Numbered from the stretch's first letter, positions 49,664-59,100 are shown. The stretch: DNA of 64,000 nucleotides from Streptomyces sp. R33 (GCF_041200175.1 NZ_CP165727.1:6451501-6515500); one strand, 5' to 3'. Numbers and translations are program-made. Notes: a model not told the origin generated them from the sequence alone.

Positions 49664-50809
49664 ATGACCGGTAGTCCCGTGTTCGGAGGACCCCGCGGCG
49701 GCCTCGCCGCCGTGAGCACCGCGCTGCTCGCCATGAGCCGCCGCCTGGAGGTCCGCGACGTCCTGCGCACCATCGTCGTCTCGGCCCGCGAGCTGCTCGA
49801 CGCCGAGTACGCCGCCCTGGGCGTCCCGGACGACCACGGCGGCTTCGCCCAGTTCGTCGTGGACGGCATCACCGAGGAGCAGTGGCGCCGCATCGGCCCG
49901 CTGCCCCGCCAGCACGGCATCCTGGCCGCGATGCTCCACCAGGACGGCCCCGAGCGGCTGGCCGACGTGCGCAAGGACCCGCGCTTCGAGGGCTGGCCCA
50001 CCGCCCACCCCGAGATGTCCGACTTCCTCGGACAGCCCGTCCGCGACGGCGAGGAGACCCTCGCCGCCCTTTTCCTCGCGAACAAACGCAGACCGGGCGG
50101 CTTCACCGAGGAGGACGAGGAGCTCCTCGCCCTCCTCGCCCAGCACGCGGCGATCGCCCTCACCAACGCACGGCTCTACGAGCGCAGCCGCGAGCTCACC
50201 ATCGCCGAGGAGCGCTCCCGCCTCGCCCACGAGCTGCACGACGCCGTGGCCCAGAAGCTCTTCTCGCTCCGCCTGACCGCCCAGGCCGCCGCCGCCCTCG
50301 TGGACCGCGACCCGGCCCGAGCCAAGGGCGAGCTCCAGCAGGTCGCCGCCCTCGCCGCGGAGGCCGCCGACGAGCTGCGCGCCGCCGTGACCGAGCTGCG
50401 CCCGGCCGCCCTCGACGAGGACGGCCTCGTCGCCACCCTCCGCGACCAGGTCCACGTACTCGACCGCGCCCACACCGCGCACGTCACCTTCGCCTGTGAC
50501 GGCGTACGGGCCCTGCCGGCGACCCAGGAGGAGGCGCTGCTCCGGGTCGCCCAGGAGGCCCTCCACAACGCCCTGCGGCACTCGGGCGGCGACCGCGTCG
50601 AGGTCACCCTCGCCCGCCGGGCCGCGGGAGCCGTCCTGACCGTCACGGACAACGGAAGCGGCTTCTCCCCTTCCTCGATCCGCTCGGCCGGGCGCCACCT
50701 CGGCCTCGTCTCCATGCGGGACCGGGCGAGCGGCGTCGGCGGCCGCCTCACCGTGCACTCGGAGCCCGGTACGGGCACCACGATCGAGATGGAGGTCCCC
50801 GGTGGCTGA
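49664..50809 (+). CDS. GAF-domain sensor histidine kinase (DegS/NarX-like)
   Basis: 381 residues from ATG 49664. GAF domain about 30-172 ('VLRTIVVSARELLDAEYAALGVPDDHGG'), then HisKA_3 dimerisation domain about 180-250 with phospho-His about 192 in 'RLAHELHDAVAQKLFSLRLTAQ'. The HATPase domain is about 285-378 ('RVAQEALHNALRHSGG', 'LTVTDNGSGFSPSS', 'GLVSMRDRASGVGG'). No membrane helices, so it senses a cytosolic signal. The C-terminus overlaps the response-regulator start by 8 bp, showing an obligate two-component pair. Confidence 0.94.
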   Translation: MTGSPVFGGPRGGLAAVSTALLAMSRRLEVRDVLRTIVVSARELLDAEYAALGVPDDHGGFAQFVVDGITEEQWRRIGPLPRQHGILAAMLHQDGPERLADVRKDPRFEGWPTAHPEMSDFLGQPVRDGEETLAALFLANKRRPGGFTEEDEELLALLAQHAAIALTNARLYERSRELTIAEERSRLAHELHDAVAQKLFSLRLTAQAAAALVDRDPARAKGELQQVAALAAEAADELRAAVTELRPAALDEDGLVATLRDQVHVLDRAHTAHVTFACDGVRALPATQEEALLRVAQEALHNALRHSGGDRVEVTLARRAAGAVLTVTDNGSGFSPSSIRSAGRHLGLVSMRDRASGVGGRLTVHSEPGTGTTIEMEVPGG

Positions 50810-51443
50810 CACGCCCATCCGCGTCCTGCTCGTGGACGACCACCAGGTGGTCCGCCGCGGCCTGCGCACGTTCCTGGAGGTCCAGGACGACATCGAGGTG
50901 GTCGGGGAGGCCGCCGACGGAGAGGAGGGCGTGGCCCGCGCGGAGGAGCTGCGGCCCGACGTGATCCTGATGGACATCAAGATGCCGGGCACCGACGGCA
51001 TCGAGGCCCTGCGCAGGCTGCGCGCGCTGGCGAACCCGGCGAGGGTGCTGATCGTCACCAGCTTCACCGAGCAGCGGACGGTCGTGCCCGCCCTGCGGGG
51101 CGGCGCCTGCGGATACGTCTACAAGGACATCGACCCCGACGCCCTGGCCGGGGCGATCCGCTCCGTCCACGCCGGGCACGTGCTGCTCCAGCCGGAGGTG
51201 GCCGAAGCCCTGCTCTCCCAGGACGAACAGCCCTCCTCGAGCCGCGGCGGCTCCCTGACCGAGCGGGAGCGGGAGGTCCTGTCCCTCATCGCGGACGGCC
51301 GCTCCAACCGCGAGATCGCCCGTGCGCTGGTGCTGTCCGAGAAGACGGTCAAGACGCACGTCTCGAACATCCTGATGAAGCTGGACCTCGCAGACCGCAC
51401 CCAGGCGGCGTTGTGGGCGGTCAGGCACGGGATCACCGACTGA
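50802..51443 (+). CDS. NarL/FixJ-family response regulator
   Basis: 213 residues from GTG 50802, inside the kinase gene's end. Receiver domain about 6-125 with acidic Asp12/Asp13 ('LLVDDHQVV'), phospho-acceptor Asp58 ('ILMDIKMPG') and Lys in 'GYVYKDI'. LuxR-type HTH about 150-210 ('LTEREREVLSLIADGRSNREIARALVLSEKTVKTHVSNILMKL'). It is complete and should bind DNA upon phosphorylation. It lies directly upstream of chpE in the same direction. Confidence 0.95.
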   Translation: MADTPIRVLLVDDHQVVRRGLRTFLEVQDDIEVVGEAADGEEGVARAEELRPDVILMDIKMPGTDGIEALRRLRALANPARVLIVTSFTEQRTVVPALRGGACGYVYKDIDPDALAGAIRSVHAGHVLLQPEVAEALLSQDEQPSSSRGGSLTEREREVLSLIADGRSNREIARALVLSEKTVKTHVSNILMKLDLADRTQAALWAVRHGITD

Positions 51444-51604
51444 ACCGGGCCGGACCGGGACGGAAACGGACCGTCCAGCTCCGATCACGAATTCATACGG
51501 TCGGGTGGATGTCGCCCACATGGCGTATCCCGTTCGTCGGATGACCGTTCTTCATGACGTGCCACGGCGGCTGGCCGCGGCAGACGTACTGGAGGACGAA
51601 GAAC

Positions 51605-51850
51605 GTGAAGAACATCAAGAAGGCGACTGCCGTCACCATGATCGCGGGCGGCCTCCTTGCCGCGGGCGCCGGCGTCTCCTCGGCGCACGGCGGCGCGTCG
51701 GCCGAGGGCGAGGCCGCGGGCTCGCCCGGCGTCGTCTCCGGAAACCTGATCCAGGCCCCCGTCCACGTCCCGGTGAACGTGGTCGGCAACACCGTCACGG
51801 TGATCGGCCTGCTGAACGGCGCCTGGGGCAACACGGGCGTCAACGCCTGA
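51605..51850 (+). CDS. chpE: short chaplin of the ChpE type
   Basis: 81 residues from GTG 51605 with GGAGGA eight bases upstream. Signal peptide about 1-27 ('ATAVTMIAGGLLAAGAGVSSA'), short Gly/Ala/Glu spacer, then one chaplin domain about 39-80 ('GSPGVVSGNLIQAPVHVPVNVVGNTVTVIGLLNGAWGN'). The two cysteines found in other chaplins are absent, which is the hallmark of ChpE. Chaplins form amyloid fibres that coat aerial hyphae. S. coelicolor chpE is, as I recall, SCO1800, in the same neighbourhood. A strong hairpin follows. Confidence 0.92.
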   Translation: MKNIKKATAVTMIAGGLLAAGAGVSSAHGGASAEGEAAGSPGVVSGNLIQAPVHVPVNVVGNTVTVIGLLNGAWGNTGVNA

Positions 51851-51862
51851 CCCCCCTGCACC

Positions 51863-51900
51863 GGCCCCGCTTCCCCCACCTCTCCCCGGGAAGCGGGGCC
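51863..51900. terminator. hairpin after chpE
   Basis: GGCCCCGCTTCCC (51863-51875) pairs with GGGAAGCGGGGCC (51888-51900) over a 12-base loop, between convergent chpE and the next gene. Confidence 0.78.
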
Positions 51901-51909
51901 GCGGTGCGT

Positions 51910-52692
51910 TCAGCCCCGCTCGCGCTCCTCCACCGCCGAGTTGTACGCCGCCACCAGCGCCCGACGGGCCACCCGCTCCACCGGACGCAGCGCCTCCGCC
52001 CTCGCCGCCATCTCCGAGGCGGCCACCGCACCGCCCGGCCCGTGCTCGTACGCCAGCGACACCAGCAGGTCCACCCGCTGCGCCAGCGACAGCACCCGCA
52101 CCGCCCGCGCCGGATACCCCGGCGCCAGCACCTCCCGCCCGGCCTCCGCCCGCGCCCGGTACGCCGACAGCGCAGCCTCCGCCACCGGCCCCGACCCCGC
52201 CACGTCCAGCCGGGTCAGCACCACCGTCGCCTCGCGCAGCGCCTCCGCCAGCTCCCGCTCCGCCTCACCGAGCGACGGCACGTCCGCCGGCGGGGCCTCC
52301 CGGACCGGCAGGCAGTGCCACGTCACCGAGACGTGCAGGTCCCCCTCCGGTCCGGCCTCCGCCACCTCCGGCACCAGACCCAGCGCCGCGCCCACCGCGA
52401 GCACCGCCTCCTCGGCGTCCAGCGCCCGCGCATTGAACTCCGCCGGCCCGCTCAGCCCCAGCGGATGCCCCGGCGCCGGCAGCGCCACCCGCAGCCCCGT
52501 CACCCCCAGCGCCCGCATCCGCCCGAGCGCCAGCGTGAGGCCCACCGGACCCGACTCGCCCGGCAGCCCCTCCACCCGGTGCACGGCGTCCTCGCCCACG
52601 ATCGACAACACGGCCTCGTCGGGCGAGACCAGTCCGGCCAGCAGTGCGTTCCCCCAGGCGGCCAGCCGCCCTGAACGTGGTTCGAAAAGCAT
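51910..52692 (-). CDS. conserved Streptomyces hypothetical protein
   Basis: 260 residues from ATG 52692. Cytosolic, Ala/Leu/Arg-rich, no signal peptide or membrane helix. The N-terminal half is mixed alpha/beta ('RLAAWGNALLAGLVSPDEAVLSIVGEDAVHRV', 'LTLALGRMRALGVTGLRVALPAPGHPLGL'); the C-terminal half is helical ('AAASEMAARAEALRPVERVARRALVAAYNSAV'). I do not recognise the family. It diverges from the ABC ATPase gene; normal codon bias supports that it is real. Confidence 0.75.
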   Translation of the reverse strand: MLFEPRSGRLAAWGNALLAGLVSPDEAVLSIVGEDAVHRVEGLPGESGPVGLTLALGRMRALGVTGLRVALPAPGHPLGLSGPAEFNARALDAEEAVLAVGAALGLVPEVAEAGPEGDLHVSVTWHCLPVREAPPADVPSLGEAERELAEALREATVVLTRLDVAGSGPVAEAALSAYRARAEAGREVLAPGYPARAVRVLSLAQRVDLLVSLAYEHGPGGAVAASEMAARAEALRPVERVARRALVAAYNSAVEERERG

Positions 52693-52837
52693 TCCCCCAC
52701 TTTACGGATCATCCCGGATCCGGCCCCGCGGCCCACCTGGCGCCCGGACCCCTCGCCGAGTGGCGTAGGTTTTCCCCTGGGGCTGCGCCTACCGGTGCAC
52801 AGACGAAACCGAGACTGCAAGGGGAGACAACACGCTC

Positions 52838-53638
<801 letters not shown>

Positions 53639-53733
53639 GACCTCCCGCTGCGCCGGGGGCGTCCGCCCGAGCCCGGGCAGGCACCGCCGGTACGGGCACG
53701 GTCGCACCCTGTCCCGACCGCGCCCGCCCGACC

Positions 53734-53745
53734 TACCATGACCAT
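53734..53745 (+). promoter_or_regulatory. -10-like TACCAT for leaderless nfeD transcript
   Basis: TACCAT at 53734-53739 lies six bases before the GTG at 53746, and no ribosome site precedes that GTG. This is the spacing of Streptomyces leaderless mRNAs. Confidence 0.4.
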
Positions 53746-54288
53746 GTGGACATCGACGCGTGGCTGTGGTGGCTCATCGGCGCGGTCGGACTGGGCATCC
53801 CGCTCGTCCTGACGGCGATGCCGGAGTTCGGCATGTTCGCCGTCGGCGCGGTCGCGGCCGCCGTCACGGCGGCGTTCGGCGGGGGAGTCGTCGCCCAAGT
53901 CCTGGTCTTCGTCATCGTCTCGGTGGCGCTCATCGCCGTCGTCCGCTCGATCGCGAACCACCACCGCGAGCAGCGGCCCCAACACCGCACCGGAATCGAC
54001 GCGTTGAAGGGCAGAAGCGCGCTCGTCCTCGTCTCGGTGGCGCTCATCGCCGTCGTCCGCTCGATCGCGAACCACCACCGCGAGCAGCGGCCCCAACACC
54101 GCACCGGAATCGACGCGTTGAAGGGCAGAAGCGCGCTCGTCCTCGAACGCGTCGACGGCAGCGGAGGCCGGATCAAACTTGCCGGCGAGATCTGGTCCGC
54201 CCGCACCCTCGACGCGGACAGCAGCTTCGAACCCGGCCAGCAGGTGGACGTCGTGGAGATCGACGGTGCCACCGCGGTCGTGATGTGA
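53746..54288 (+). CDS. nfeD: NfeD-family membrane protein with internal exact duplication
   Basis: 180 residues from GTG 53746. Normal short NfeD proteins of this kind are about 140 residues: two to three membrane helices and a C-terminal OB-fold. Here helices lie at about 5-24, 27-45 and 50-68. The last half-helix, the linker and the start of the OB region (38 residues, beginning VSVALIAVVRSI) are then repeated exactly before the OB-fold resumes ('LERVDGSGGRIKLAGEIWSARTLDADSSF...VDVVEIDGATAVVM'). The frame is kept. NfeD partners SPFH proteins; the SPFH gene follows. The duplication could alter topology or be an assembly error. Confidence 0.88.
   Translation: MDIDAWLWWLIGAVGLGIPLVLTAMPEFGMFAVGAVAAAVTAAFGGGVVAQVLVFVIVSVALIAVVRSIANHHREQRPQHRTGIDALKGRSALVLVSVALIAVVRSIANHHREQRPQHRTGIDALKGRSALVLERVDGSGGRIKLAGEIWSARTLDADSSFEPGQQVDVVEIDGATAVVM
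53917..54144 (+). repeat. exact 114-bp tandem duplication within nfeD
   Basis: Copy 1 is 53917-54030 and copy 2 is 54031-54144, identical over all 114 bases. The identity extends two bases (TC) on the left and one (G) on the right. 114 is 38 codons, so the frame is preserved. Perfect identity means either a very recent event or a misassembly. Confidence 0.95.
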
Positions 54289-54381
54289 GCTTGTGAGCCA
54301 AGGAGCCGACCCGCGGCGGCGAGGTCTGCGAGACTCGCCCAACGGGGCAGCACAGACAGCCGGAAGGGCACGGGGAACCGC

Positions 54382-55374
54382 ATGCAACCGATCATCATCG
54401 TCCTGATCATTCTGGTGGTTCTGGTCTTCATCGCACTGGTCAAGACGATCCAGGTGATCCCGCAGGCCAGCGCCGCCATCGTCGAACGCTTCGGCCGCTA
54501 CACGCGCACCCTCAACGCGGGCCTCAACATCGTCGTCCCGTTCATCGACTCGATCCGCAACCGCATCGACCTGCGCGAGCAGGTCGTGCCGTTCCCGCCG
54601 CAGCCGGTCATCACCCAGGACAACCTGGTCGTCAACATCGACACGGTCATCTACTACCAGGTGACCGACGCCCGCGCCGCGACGTACGAGGTCGCCAGCT
54701 ACATCCAGGCCATCGAGCAGCTCACCGTCACCACCCTGCGCAACATCATCGGCGGCATGGACCTCGAGCGGACGCTGACCTCCCGCGAGGAGATCAACGC
54801 GGCCCTGCGCGGAGTCCTCGACGAGGCCACCGGCAAGTGGGGCATCCGCGTCAACCGCGTCGAGCTCAAGGCGATCGAGCCGCCGACCTCCATCCAGGAC
54901 TCGATGGAGAAGCAGATGCGCGCCGACCGCGACAAGCGCGCCGCGATCCTCCAGGCCGAAGGTGTCCGCCAGTCCGAGATCCTGCGCGCCGAGGGCGAGA
55001 AGCAGTCCTCCATCCTGCGCGCCGAGGGTGAGGCCAAGGCCGCGGCCCTGCGCGCCGAGGGCGAGGCGCAGGCCATCCGTACGGTCTTCGAGTCCATCCA
55101 CGCCGGCGACGCCGACCAGAAGCTCCTCGCCTACCAGTACCTCCAGATGCTCCCGAAGATCGCCGAAGGCGACGCCAACAAGCTCTGGATCGTGCCCAGC
55201 GAGATCGGAGACGCGCTCAAGGGCCTGTCCGGAGCCATGGGCAATTTCGGCCCCATGGGCGGCGGTTCCGGCTTCAACCCGCAGAACGCCGGCAAGCCCG
55301 CCGGAGTCGACGGGACCGGTGCCGGCAGCGGCGCGAACGGCACGGACCGGCGCGAGCAGCCCCCGATCGACTGA
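54382..55374 (+). CDS. SPFH/band-7 (stomatin/QmcA-like) membrane protein
   Basis: 330 residues from ATG 54382. An N-terminal membrane anchor (about 3-23, 'IIIVLIILVVLVFIALVKTI') is followed by the SPFH domain (about 25-190; 'VIPQASAAIVERFGRYTRTLNAGLNIVVPFIDSI', 'VTTLRNIIGGMDLERTLTSREEIN', 'WGIRVNRVELKAIEPP'). A heptad-like region with repeats around 'ILRAEGE' (about 192-235) leads to a Gly/Ser/Pro-rich tail. SPFH proteins form large membrane cages and lipid-raft-like platforms; with NfeD they form a functional pair (slipin-NfeD). Confidence 0.93.
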   Translation: MQPIIIVLIILVVLVFIALVKTIQVIPQASAAIVERFGRYTRTLNAGLNIVVPFIDSIRNRIDLREQVVPFPPQPVITQDNLVVNIDTVIYYQVTDARAATYEVASYIQAIEQLTVTTLRNIIGGMDLERTLTSREEINAALRGVLDEATGKWGIRVNRVELKAIEPPTSIQDSMEKQMRADRDKRAAILQAEGVRQSEILRAEGEKQSSILRAEGEAKAAALRAEGEAQAIRTVFESIHAGDADQKLLAYQYLQMLPKIAEGDANKLWIVPSEIGDALKGLSGAMGNFGPMGGGSGFNPQNAGKPAGVDGTGAGSGANGTDRREQPPID

Positions 55375-55468
55375 CCCCCCGACCGCTGCGGACCGGCATC
55401 CCCTCCTGCATGATCAGTGAGGCCCCTCGACCTTCATGGCGGGGAGGCGACTCACTCATGCAAAGGGG

Positions 55469-56257
55469 ATGGCCCAGTCCATGTCCATGTCCATCTGGGA
55501 ATCAGCAGCGGTGTTCGCGGCCGGCATCGGCGCCGGCACCATCAACACCATCGTCGGCTCCGGCACGCTCATCACCTTCCCGGTGCTGCTCGCCACCGGA
55601 CTCCCGCCGGTCACCGCCAACGTGTCCAACACCCTCGGCCTGGTGCCCGGTTCCATCAGCGGGGCCATCGGCTACCGCAAGGAACTCCAGGGCCAGCGCG
55701 GCCGCATCATCCGGCTCGGCGCCGTCTCCCTCGTCGGGGGACTCGCGGGCGCCGTCCTGCTCGTCACCCTGCCGTCGGACTCGTTCGACACGATCGTGCC
55801 CGTCCTCATCGGACTCGCCCTCGTGCTCGTCATCCTCCAGCCCCGGCTCGCCGCGGCCCTGCGCAAGCGCCAGGAAGCCGCCGGAGGAGACACCGGACAC
55901 CCCGACGGCGGCCCCGCCCTGCTCTCCGGAATGCTGCTCTCCAGCGCGTACGGGGGCTACTTCGGCGCCGCGCAAGGCGTGCTCTACATCGGCCTGATGG
56001 GCCTGCTGCTCCACGAGGACCTGCAACGCATCAACGCAGTCAAGAACGTCATCGCCGCCCTCGTGAACGGCATCGCGGCCGTCTTCTTCCTCTTCGTCGC
56101 GGACTTCGACTGGACGGCCGTGCTCCTGATCGCCGTCGGCTCCACCCTCGGCGGCCAGGTCGGCGCCAAGGTCGGCCGCCGGCTGTCGCCGACCGTGCTC
56201 CGCGCGGTCATCGTGACCGTCGGCGTCATCGCGATCGTCCAGCTGCTGCTGCGCTGA
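55469..56257 (+). CDS. TauE/SafE (TSUP) family permease
   Basis: 262 residues from ATG 55469; ATG 55481, 12 bases after an AGGGG, is an alternative start. About eight helices. TSUP markers: 'AGIGAGTINTIVGSGTLITFPVLLATGLPPVTANVSNTLGLVPGSISG' at the N-terminus and the second half 'LLSSAYGGYFGAAQGVLYIGLMGLLLHEDLQRINAVKNVIAALVNG'. The family exports sulfite or organosulfonates or moves other small anions. Substrate unknown. Confidence 0.9.
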   Translation: MAQSMSMSIWESAAVFAAGIGAGTINTIVGSGTLITFPVLLATGLPPVTANVSNTLGLVPGSISGAIGYRKELQGQRGRIIRLGAVSLVGGLAGAVLLVTLPSDSFDTIVPVLIGLALVLVILQPRLAAALRKRQEAAGGDTGHPDGGPALLSGMLLSSAYGGYFGAAQGVLYIGLMGLLLHEDLQRINAVKNVIAALVNGIAAVFFLFVADFDWTAVLLIAVGSTLGGQVGAKVGRRLSPTVLRAVIVTVGVIAIVQLLLR

Positions 56258-56326
56258 GCGACGTAGCGCCTCTACGCCGCCCAGCGCCCCGGCGATCATG
56301 CGGCGGAACCAGCCGGACCGGCCGTA

Positions 56327-56830
56327 CTAGGCGGTCCGCTCCAGCCAGTCGGGCAGCGCATCGCGGCCCCCCACCCCCAGGGCCAGCAGCATGGCGTCCG
56401 CCGGAGACGGTACGAACGGCTTCCGCAGGAGCGGCATCCCCGCCTCCTCCGGAGTCCGGGCCGCCTTGCGGTGATTGTCCTCGGCACAGGAGGCCACCGT
56501 GTTCAACCACGTGTCCCCACCGCCCTGGGCCCGAGGCAGCACGTGGTCCACGGTCGTCGCGCGCTTCCCGCAGTACGCGCACCGGTGCTGGTCCCGGACC
56601 AGCACCCCCCTCCGTGACCAGGGGGCATGTCTTCGGAACGGCACCCGTACGTACCGGCACAGCCTGATCACCCGGGGCAGCGGAAGATCCATGGAGGCGC
56701 CGCGCACACGGAGTTCCGGATGCGACTGCTCGACGACGGCCTTGTCCTGGAGCACGAGGACCACCGCCCGGTTCAGCGTCACCGTCGACAGCGGCTCGAA
56801 GCTCGCATTCAGCACCAGCGTGTCCCGCAT
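56327..56830 (-). CDS. HNH endonuclease
   Basis: 167 residues from ATG 56830; GGGAGG eight bases upstream selects it over longer frames. N-terminal 'LVLNASFEPLSTVTLNRAVVLVLQDKAVV' is typical for the McrA-like small HNH proteins widespread in actinobacteria. The HNH domain is at about 85-130: 'CAYCGKRATTVDHVLPRAQGGGDTWLN' (Cys pair, His) and 'SCAEDNHRK' (second Cys/Asn-His). It is likely a metal-dependent nuclease; its role (repair, RNA cutting, defence) is not known. Convergent with the TauE/SafE gene. Confidence 0.9.
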   Translation of the reverse strand: MRDTLVLNASFEPLSTVTLNRAVVLVLQDKAVVEQSHPELRVRGASMDLPLPRVIRLCRYVRVPFRRHAPWSRRGVLVRDQHRCAYCGKRATTVDHVLPRAQGGGDTWLNTVASCAEDNHRKAARTPEEAGMPLLRKPFVPSPADAMLLALGVGGRDALPDWLERTA

Positions 56831-56920
56831 CTCGCCCACCTCCCGTGTGCAGGCCCGCAACCACACCGGCGGCAGGGCCCGCAACCACTCTGGCCGCGCG
56901 CGCCACGCGGGACAACGCAA

Positions 56921-56963
56921 TAAAAATGCCCGGTCCTGGTCGCCTTTAGACCAGGACCGGGCA
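56921..56963 (-). terminator. intrinsic terminator of the ybhB-like gene (minus strand)
   Basis: TGCCCGGTCCTGGT (56927-56940) pairs with ACCAGGACCGGGCA (56950-56963), 14 bp with a nine-base loop. Read on the minus strand it ends in TTTTTA. One of the few U-tract terminators here. Confidence 0.9.
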
Positions 56964-56979
56964 AACGCACGGCGAACGA

Positions 56980-57513
56980 TCAGCTCGCAGGACCCTCGTA
57001 CTCACCGATCAGCTGCGCCCGACCCAACGCGTGGAAGCGCAGGTTGAATCCGACCACCGCCGGCGAGGCGTCCGCACCGGGGCCCAGCTTCTCCTGGTCC
57101 ACCGCATAGACGGTGAACACGTACCGGTGCCGCTCACCGGCCGGCGGAGCAGCCCCGCCGAAGTCGCTCGTGCCGTAGTCGTTCCGTACGTGCACGGCCC
57201 CGGCGGGCAGACCCTCGAACTTCCCGCTCCCCGCCCCGGCCGGCAGCTCGGTGACCGAGGCCGGCAGATCGAAGAGCACCCAGTGCCAGAACCCGCTGCC
57301 CGTCGGGGCGTCCGGGTCGAAGCACGTCACCGCGAAGCTCTTCGTCCCCTCCGGGAACCCCTCCCACCGCAGGTGCGGCGAGATGTTCCCGCCCCGCAGG
57401 ACCTGGGCGTCACCCAGTTCCCCACCGGGCTCGAGGTCCACGCTCTCCACGGAGAACGCGTGCACCTGAGGGTGGAAGTCGTGCGGAAGAGGTGCCCTTT
57501 TCTGCTCGGCCAC
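56980..57513 (-). CDS. YbhB/YbcL family Raf-kinase-inhibitor-like (PEBP) protein
   Basis: 177 residues from ATG 57513. PEBP fold: 'GGNISPHLRWEGFPEGTKSFAVTCFDPDAPTGSGFWHWVLFDLPASVTEL' contains the conserved D-P-D-A-P and F-W-H-W motifs of the anion-binding pocket. 'GGAAPPAGERHRYVFTVYAVD' is the second family motif (G-x-x-P-P...H-R-Y). Bacterial members bind phosphate-type ligands, and the function in Streptomyces is unclear. A terminator lies directly downstream. Confidence 0.93.
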   Translation of the reverse strand: MAEQKRAPLPHDFHPQVHAFSVESVDLEPGGELGDAQVLRGGNISPHLRWEGFPEGTKSFAVTCFDPDAPTGSGFWHWVLFDLPASVTELPAGAGSGKFEGLPAGAVHVRNDYGTSDFGGAAPPAGERHRYVFTVYAVDQEKLGPGADASPAVVGFNLRFHALGRAQLIGEYEGPAS

Positions 57514-57564
57514 TGCTGAACCTCCTGATCGCGAACCAGTACCGGACCGGTACCGGGCCCGAGC

Positions 57565-58347
57565 CTAGAACCAGTTGCGCTGCGAACCCACGGACGCGAT
57601 CCACTGGTTGAGGTAAGCCGCCCAGTCGGTCTCCTGGTACGACTGCAGACCCACCTGGAAGCAGCGGTACGTGTCACTGCCCTCGGAGAACAGCCCGGAC
57701 TTCTTGTCCATCTCCAGGACGACGTCCATCTCACGGCCGTCCGAGACGAAGGTCAGCTCGACCTGGTTCAGCCCGCGGTACTGCGACGGCGGCAGGAACT
57801 CGATCTCCTGGTAGAACGGCAGCGTCTGGCGCGTCCCGCGGATGTGCCCGCGCTCCATGTCCGCACTGCGGAAACCGAAGCCGAGCTGACGGAAGGCATC
57901 CAGGATCGCCTGCTGCGCCGGCACCGGGTGCACGTTGATCGGGTCGAGGTCGCCGGCGTCCACCGCACGCGCGATCTCCAGCTCGGTGCTGACCCCGATG
58001 TTCATCCCGTGCAGGTGCTGACCCCCGAAGTGGGTGATCGGCGTCTCCCACGGGATCTCCAGCCCGAACGGCACCACGTGCAGGGCGCCCGGCTGGACCT
58101 GGAAGGCACCGCCGAGGCGCTGCTTGGTGAAGACGATGTCCTGCTTGTACTCCTGGTCGCCGCCCTCCACCTCGACCCGCGCCTGCAGGCCGACGGACAG
58201 GCCCTCGATCTGCTGCTCCACGGACCCGCCCTGGATGCGGACCTCGCCCTGGACGATCCCGCCCGGCACCACGTTCGGCTCGGTGATGACCGTGTCCACC
58301 GAAGCACCGCCGGCACCCAGCGCCGCGAACAGCTTCTTGAACCCCAT
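57565..58347 (-). CDS. Spo0M-like sporulation-associated protein (arrestin-fold)
   Basis: 260 residues from ATG 58347. N-terminal arrestin-like beta sandwich: 'FKKLFAALGAGGASVDTVITEPNVVPGGIVQGEVRIQGG', 'VVPFGLEIPWETPITHFGGQHLHGMNIGVSTELEIARAVDAGDLDPINVHP'. The C-terminal beta region 'REMDVVLEMDKKSGLF' is typical of Spo0M. B. subtilis Spo0M influences sporulation control, and related proteins occur throughout Streptomyces. Cytosolic. It diverges from the glycosylase gene. Confidence 0.93.
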   Translation of the reverse strand: MGFKKLFAALGAGGASVDTVITEPNVVPGGIVQGEVRIQGGSVEQQIEGLSVGLQARVEVEGGDQEYKQDIVFTKQRLGGAFQVQPGALHVVPFGLEIPWETPITHFGGQHLHGMNIGVSTELEIARAVDAGDLDPINVHPVPAQQAILDAFRQLGFGFRSADMERGHIRGTRQTLPFYQEIEFLPPSQYRGLNQVELTFVSDGREMDVVLEMDKKSGLFSEGSDTYRCFQVGLQSYQETDWAAYLNQWIASVGSQRNWF

Positions 58348-58458
58348 GCTCTGACTCCCCTTGAAGGCTCGTGCGACTACCGCTTACGAGTACACACTGA
58401 CAAACGCGGAACCTTAGGCCCCGGTTGCAGGCGCGCGCGTTCCACTACGCTCGACCGG

Positions 58459-59100
58459 ATGAGCGCGCGCCCCGACCGTACGCCCCTGGCCCGGTCCTTC
58501 TTCGACCGGCCGGTCCTGACGGTGGCCCCGGACCTCCTCGGCCGGATCCTGGTCCGCCGTACGCCCGAGGGCCCCATGGAACTGCGCATCACGGAGGTGG
58601 AGGCGTACGAGGGCGAGGCCGACCCGGGCTCCCACGCCTACCGGGGGCGTACCCTGCGCAACGCGTCGATGTTCGGTCCGCCCGGACATGCGTACGTCTA
58701 CTTCATCTACGGCATGTGGTTCAGCCTCAACCTGGTGTGCGGCCCGCCGGGCCACGCGAGCGGGGTACTGCTGCGGGCGGGTGAGATCACCGTGGGCGCC
58801 GACCTGGCCCGCAAACGTCGAGTTTCCGCCAGAAGCGACAAGGAACTGGCCAAAGGCCCGGCCCGCCTGGCCACGGCCCTGGCGGTGGACCGCTCCCTGG
58901 ACGGCGCCGACCTCTGCGCCGGCCCGGAATCCCCCCTGGCACTCCTGACGGGCACCGCCACCTCACCCGACCTGGTGAGCAACGGCCCGCGCACGGGAGT
59001 CGGCGGAGCCGGCGCGGGCCACCCCTACCGCTACTGGATCACCCACGACCCGACGGTGAGCCCGTATCGCGCCCACGCGCCACGCCGCCGCTCAACTTGA
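58459..59100 (+). CDS. mpg: DNA-3-methyladenine glycosylase (AAG/Mpg family)
   Basis: 213 residues from ATG 58459; TACGCT lies seven bases upstream and there is no ribosome site, so it may be leaderless. AAG-family markers: 'LARSFFDRPVLTVAPDLLGRILVRR', catalytic Glu in 'RITEVEAYEGEADPGSHAYRGRT', 'NASMFGPPGHAYVYFIYGMWFSLNLVC' and 'LAKGPARLATALAV'. It excises alkylated purines in base-excision repair. The stop codon lies within the first promoter of the rRNA operon. Confidence 0.94.
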   Translation: MSARPDRTPLARSFFDRPVLTVAPDLLGRILVRRTPEGPMELRITEVEAYEGEADPGSHAYRGRTLRNASMFGPPGHAYVYFIYGMWFSLNLVCGPPGHASGVLLRAGEITVGADLARKRRVSARSDKELAKGPARLATALAVDRSLDGADLCAGPESPLALLTGTATSPDLVSNGPRTGVGGAGAGHPYRYWITHDPTVSPYRAHAPRRRST

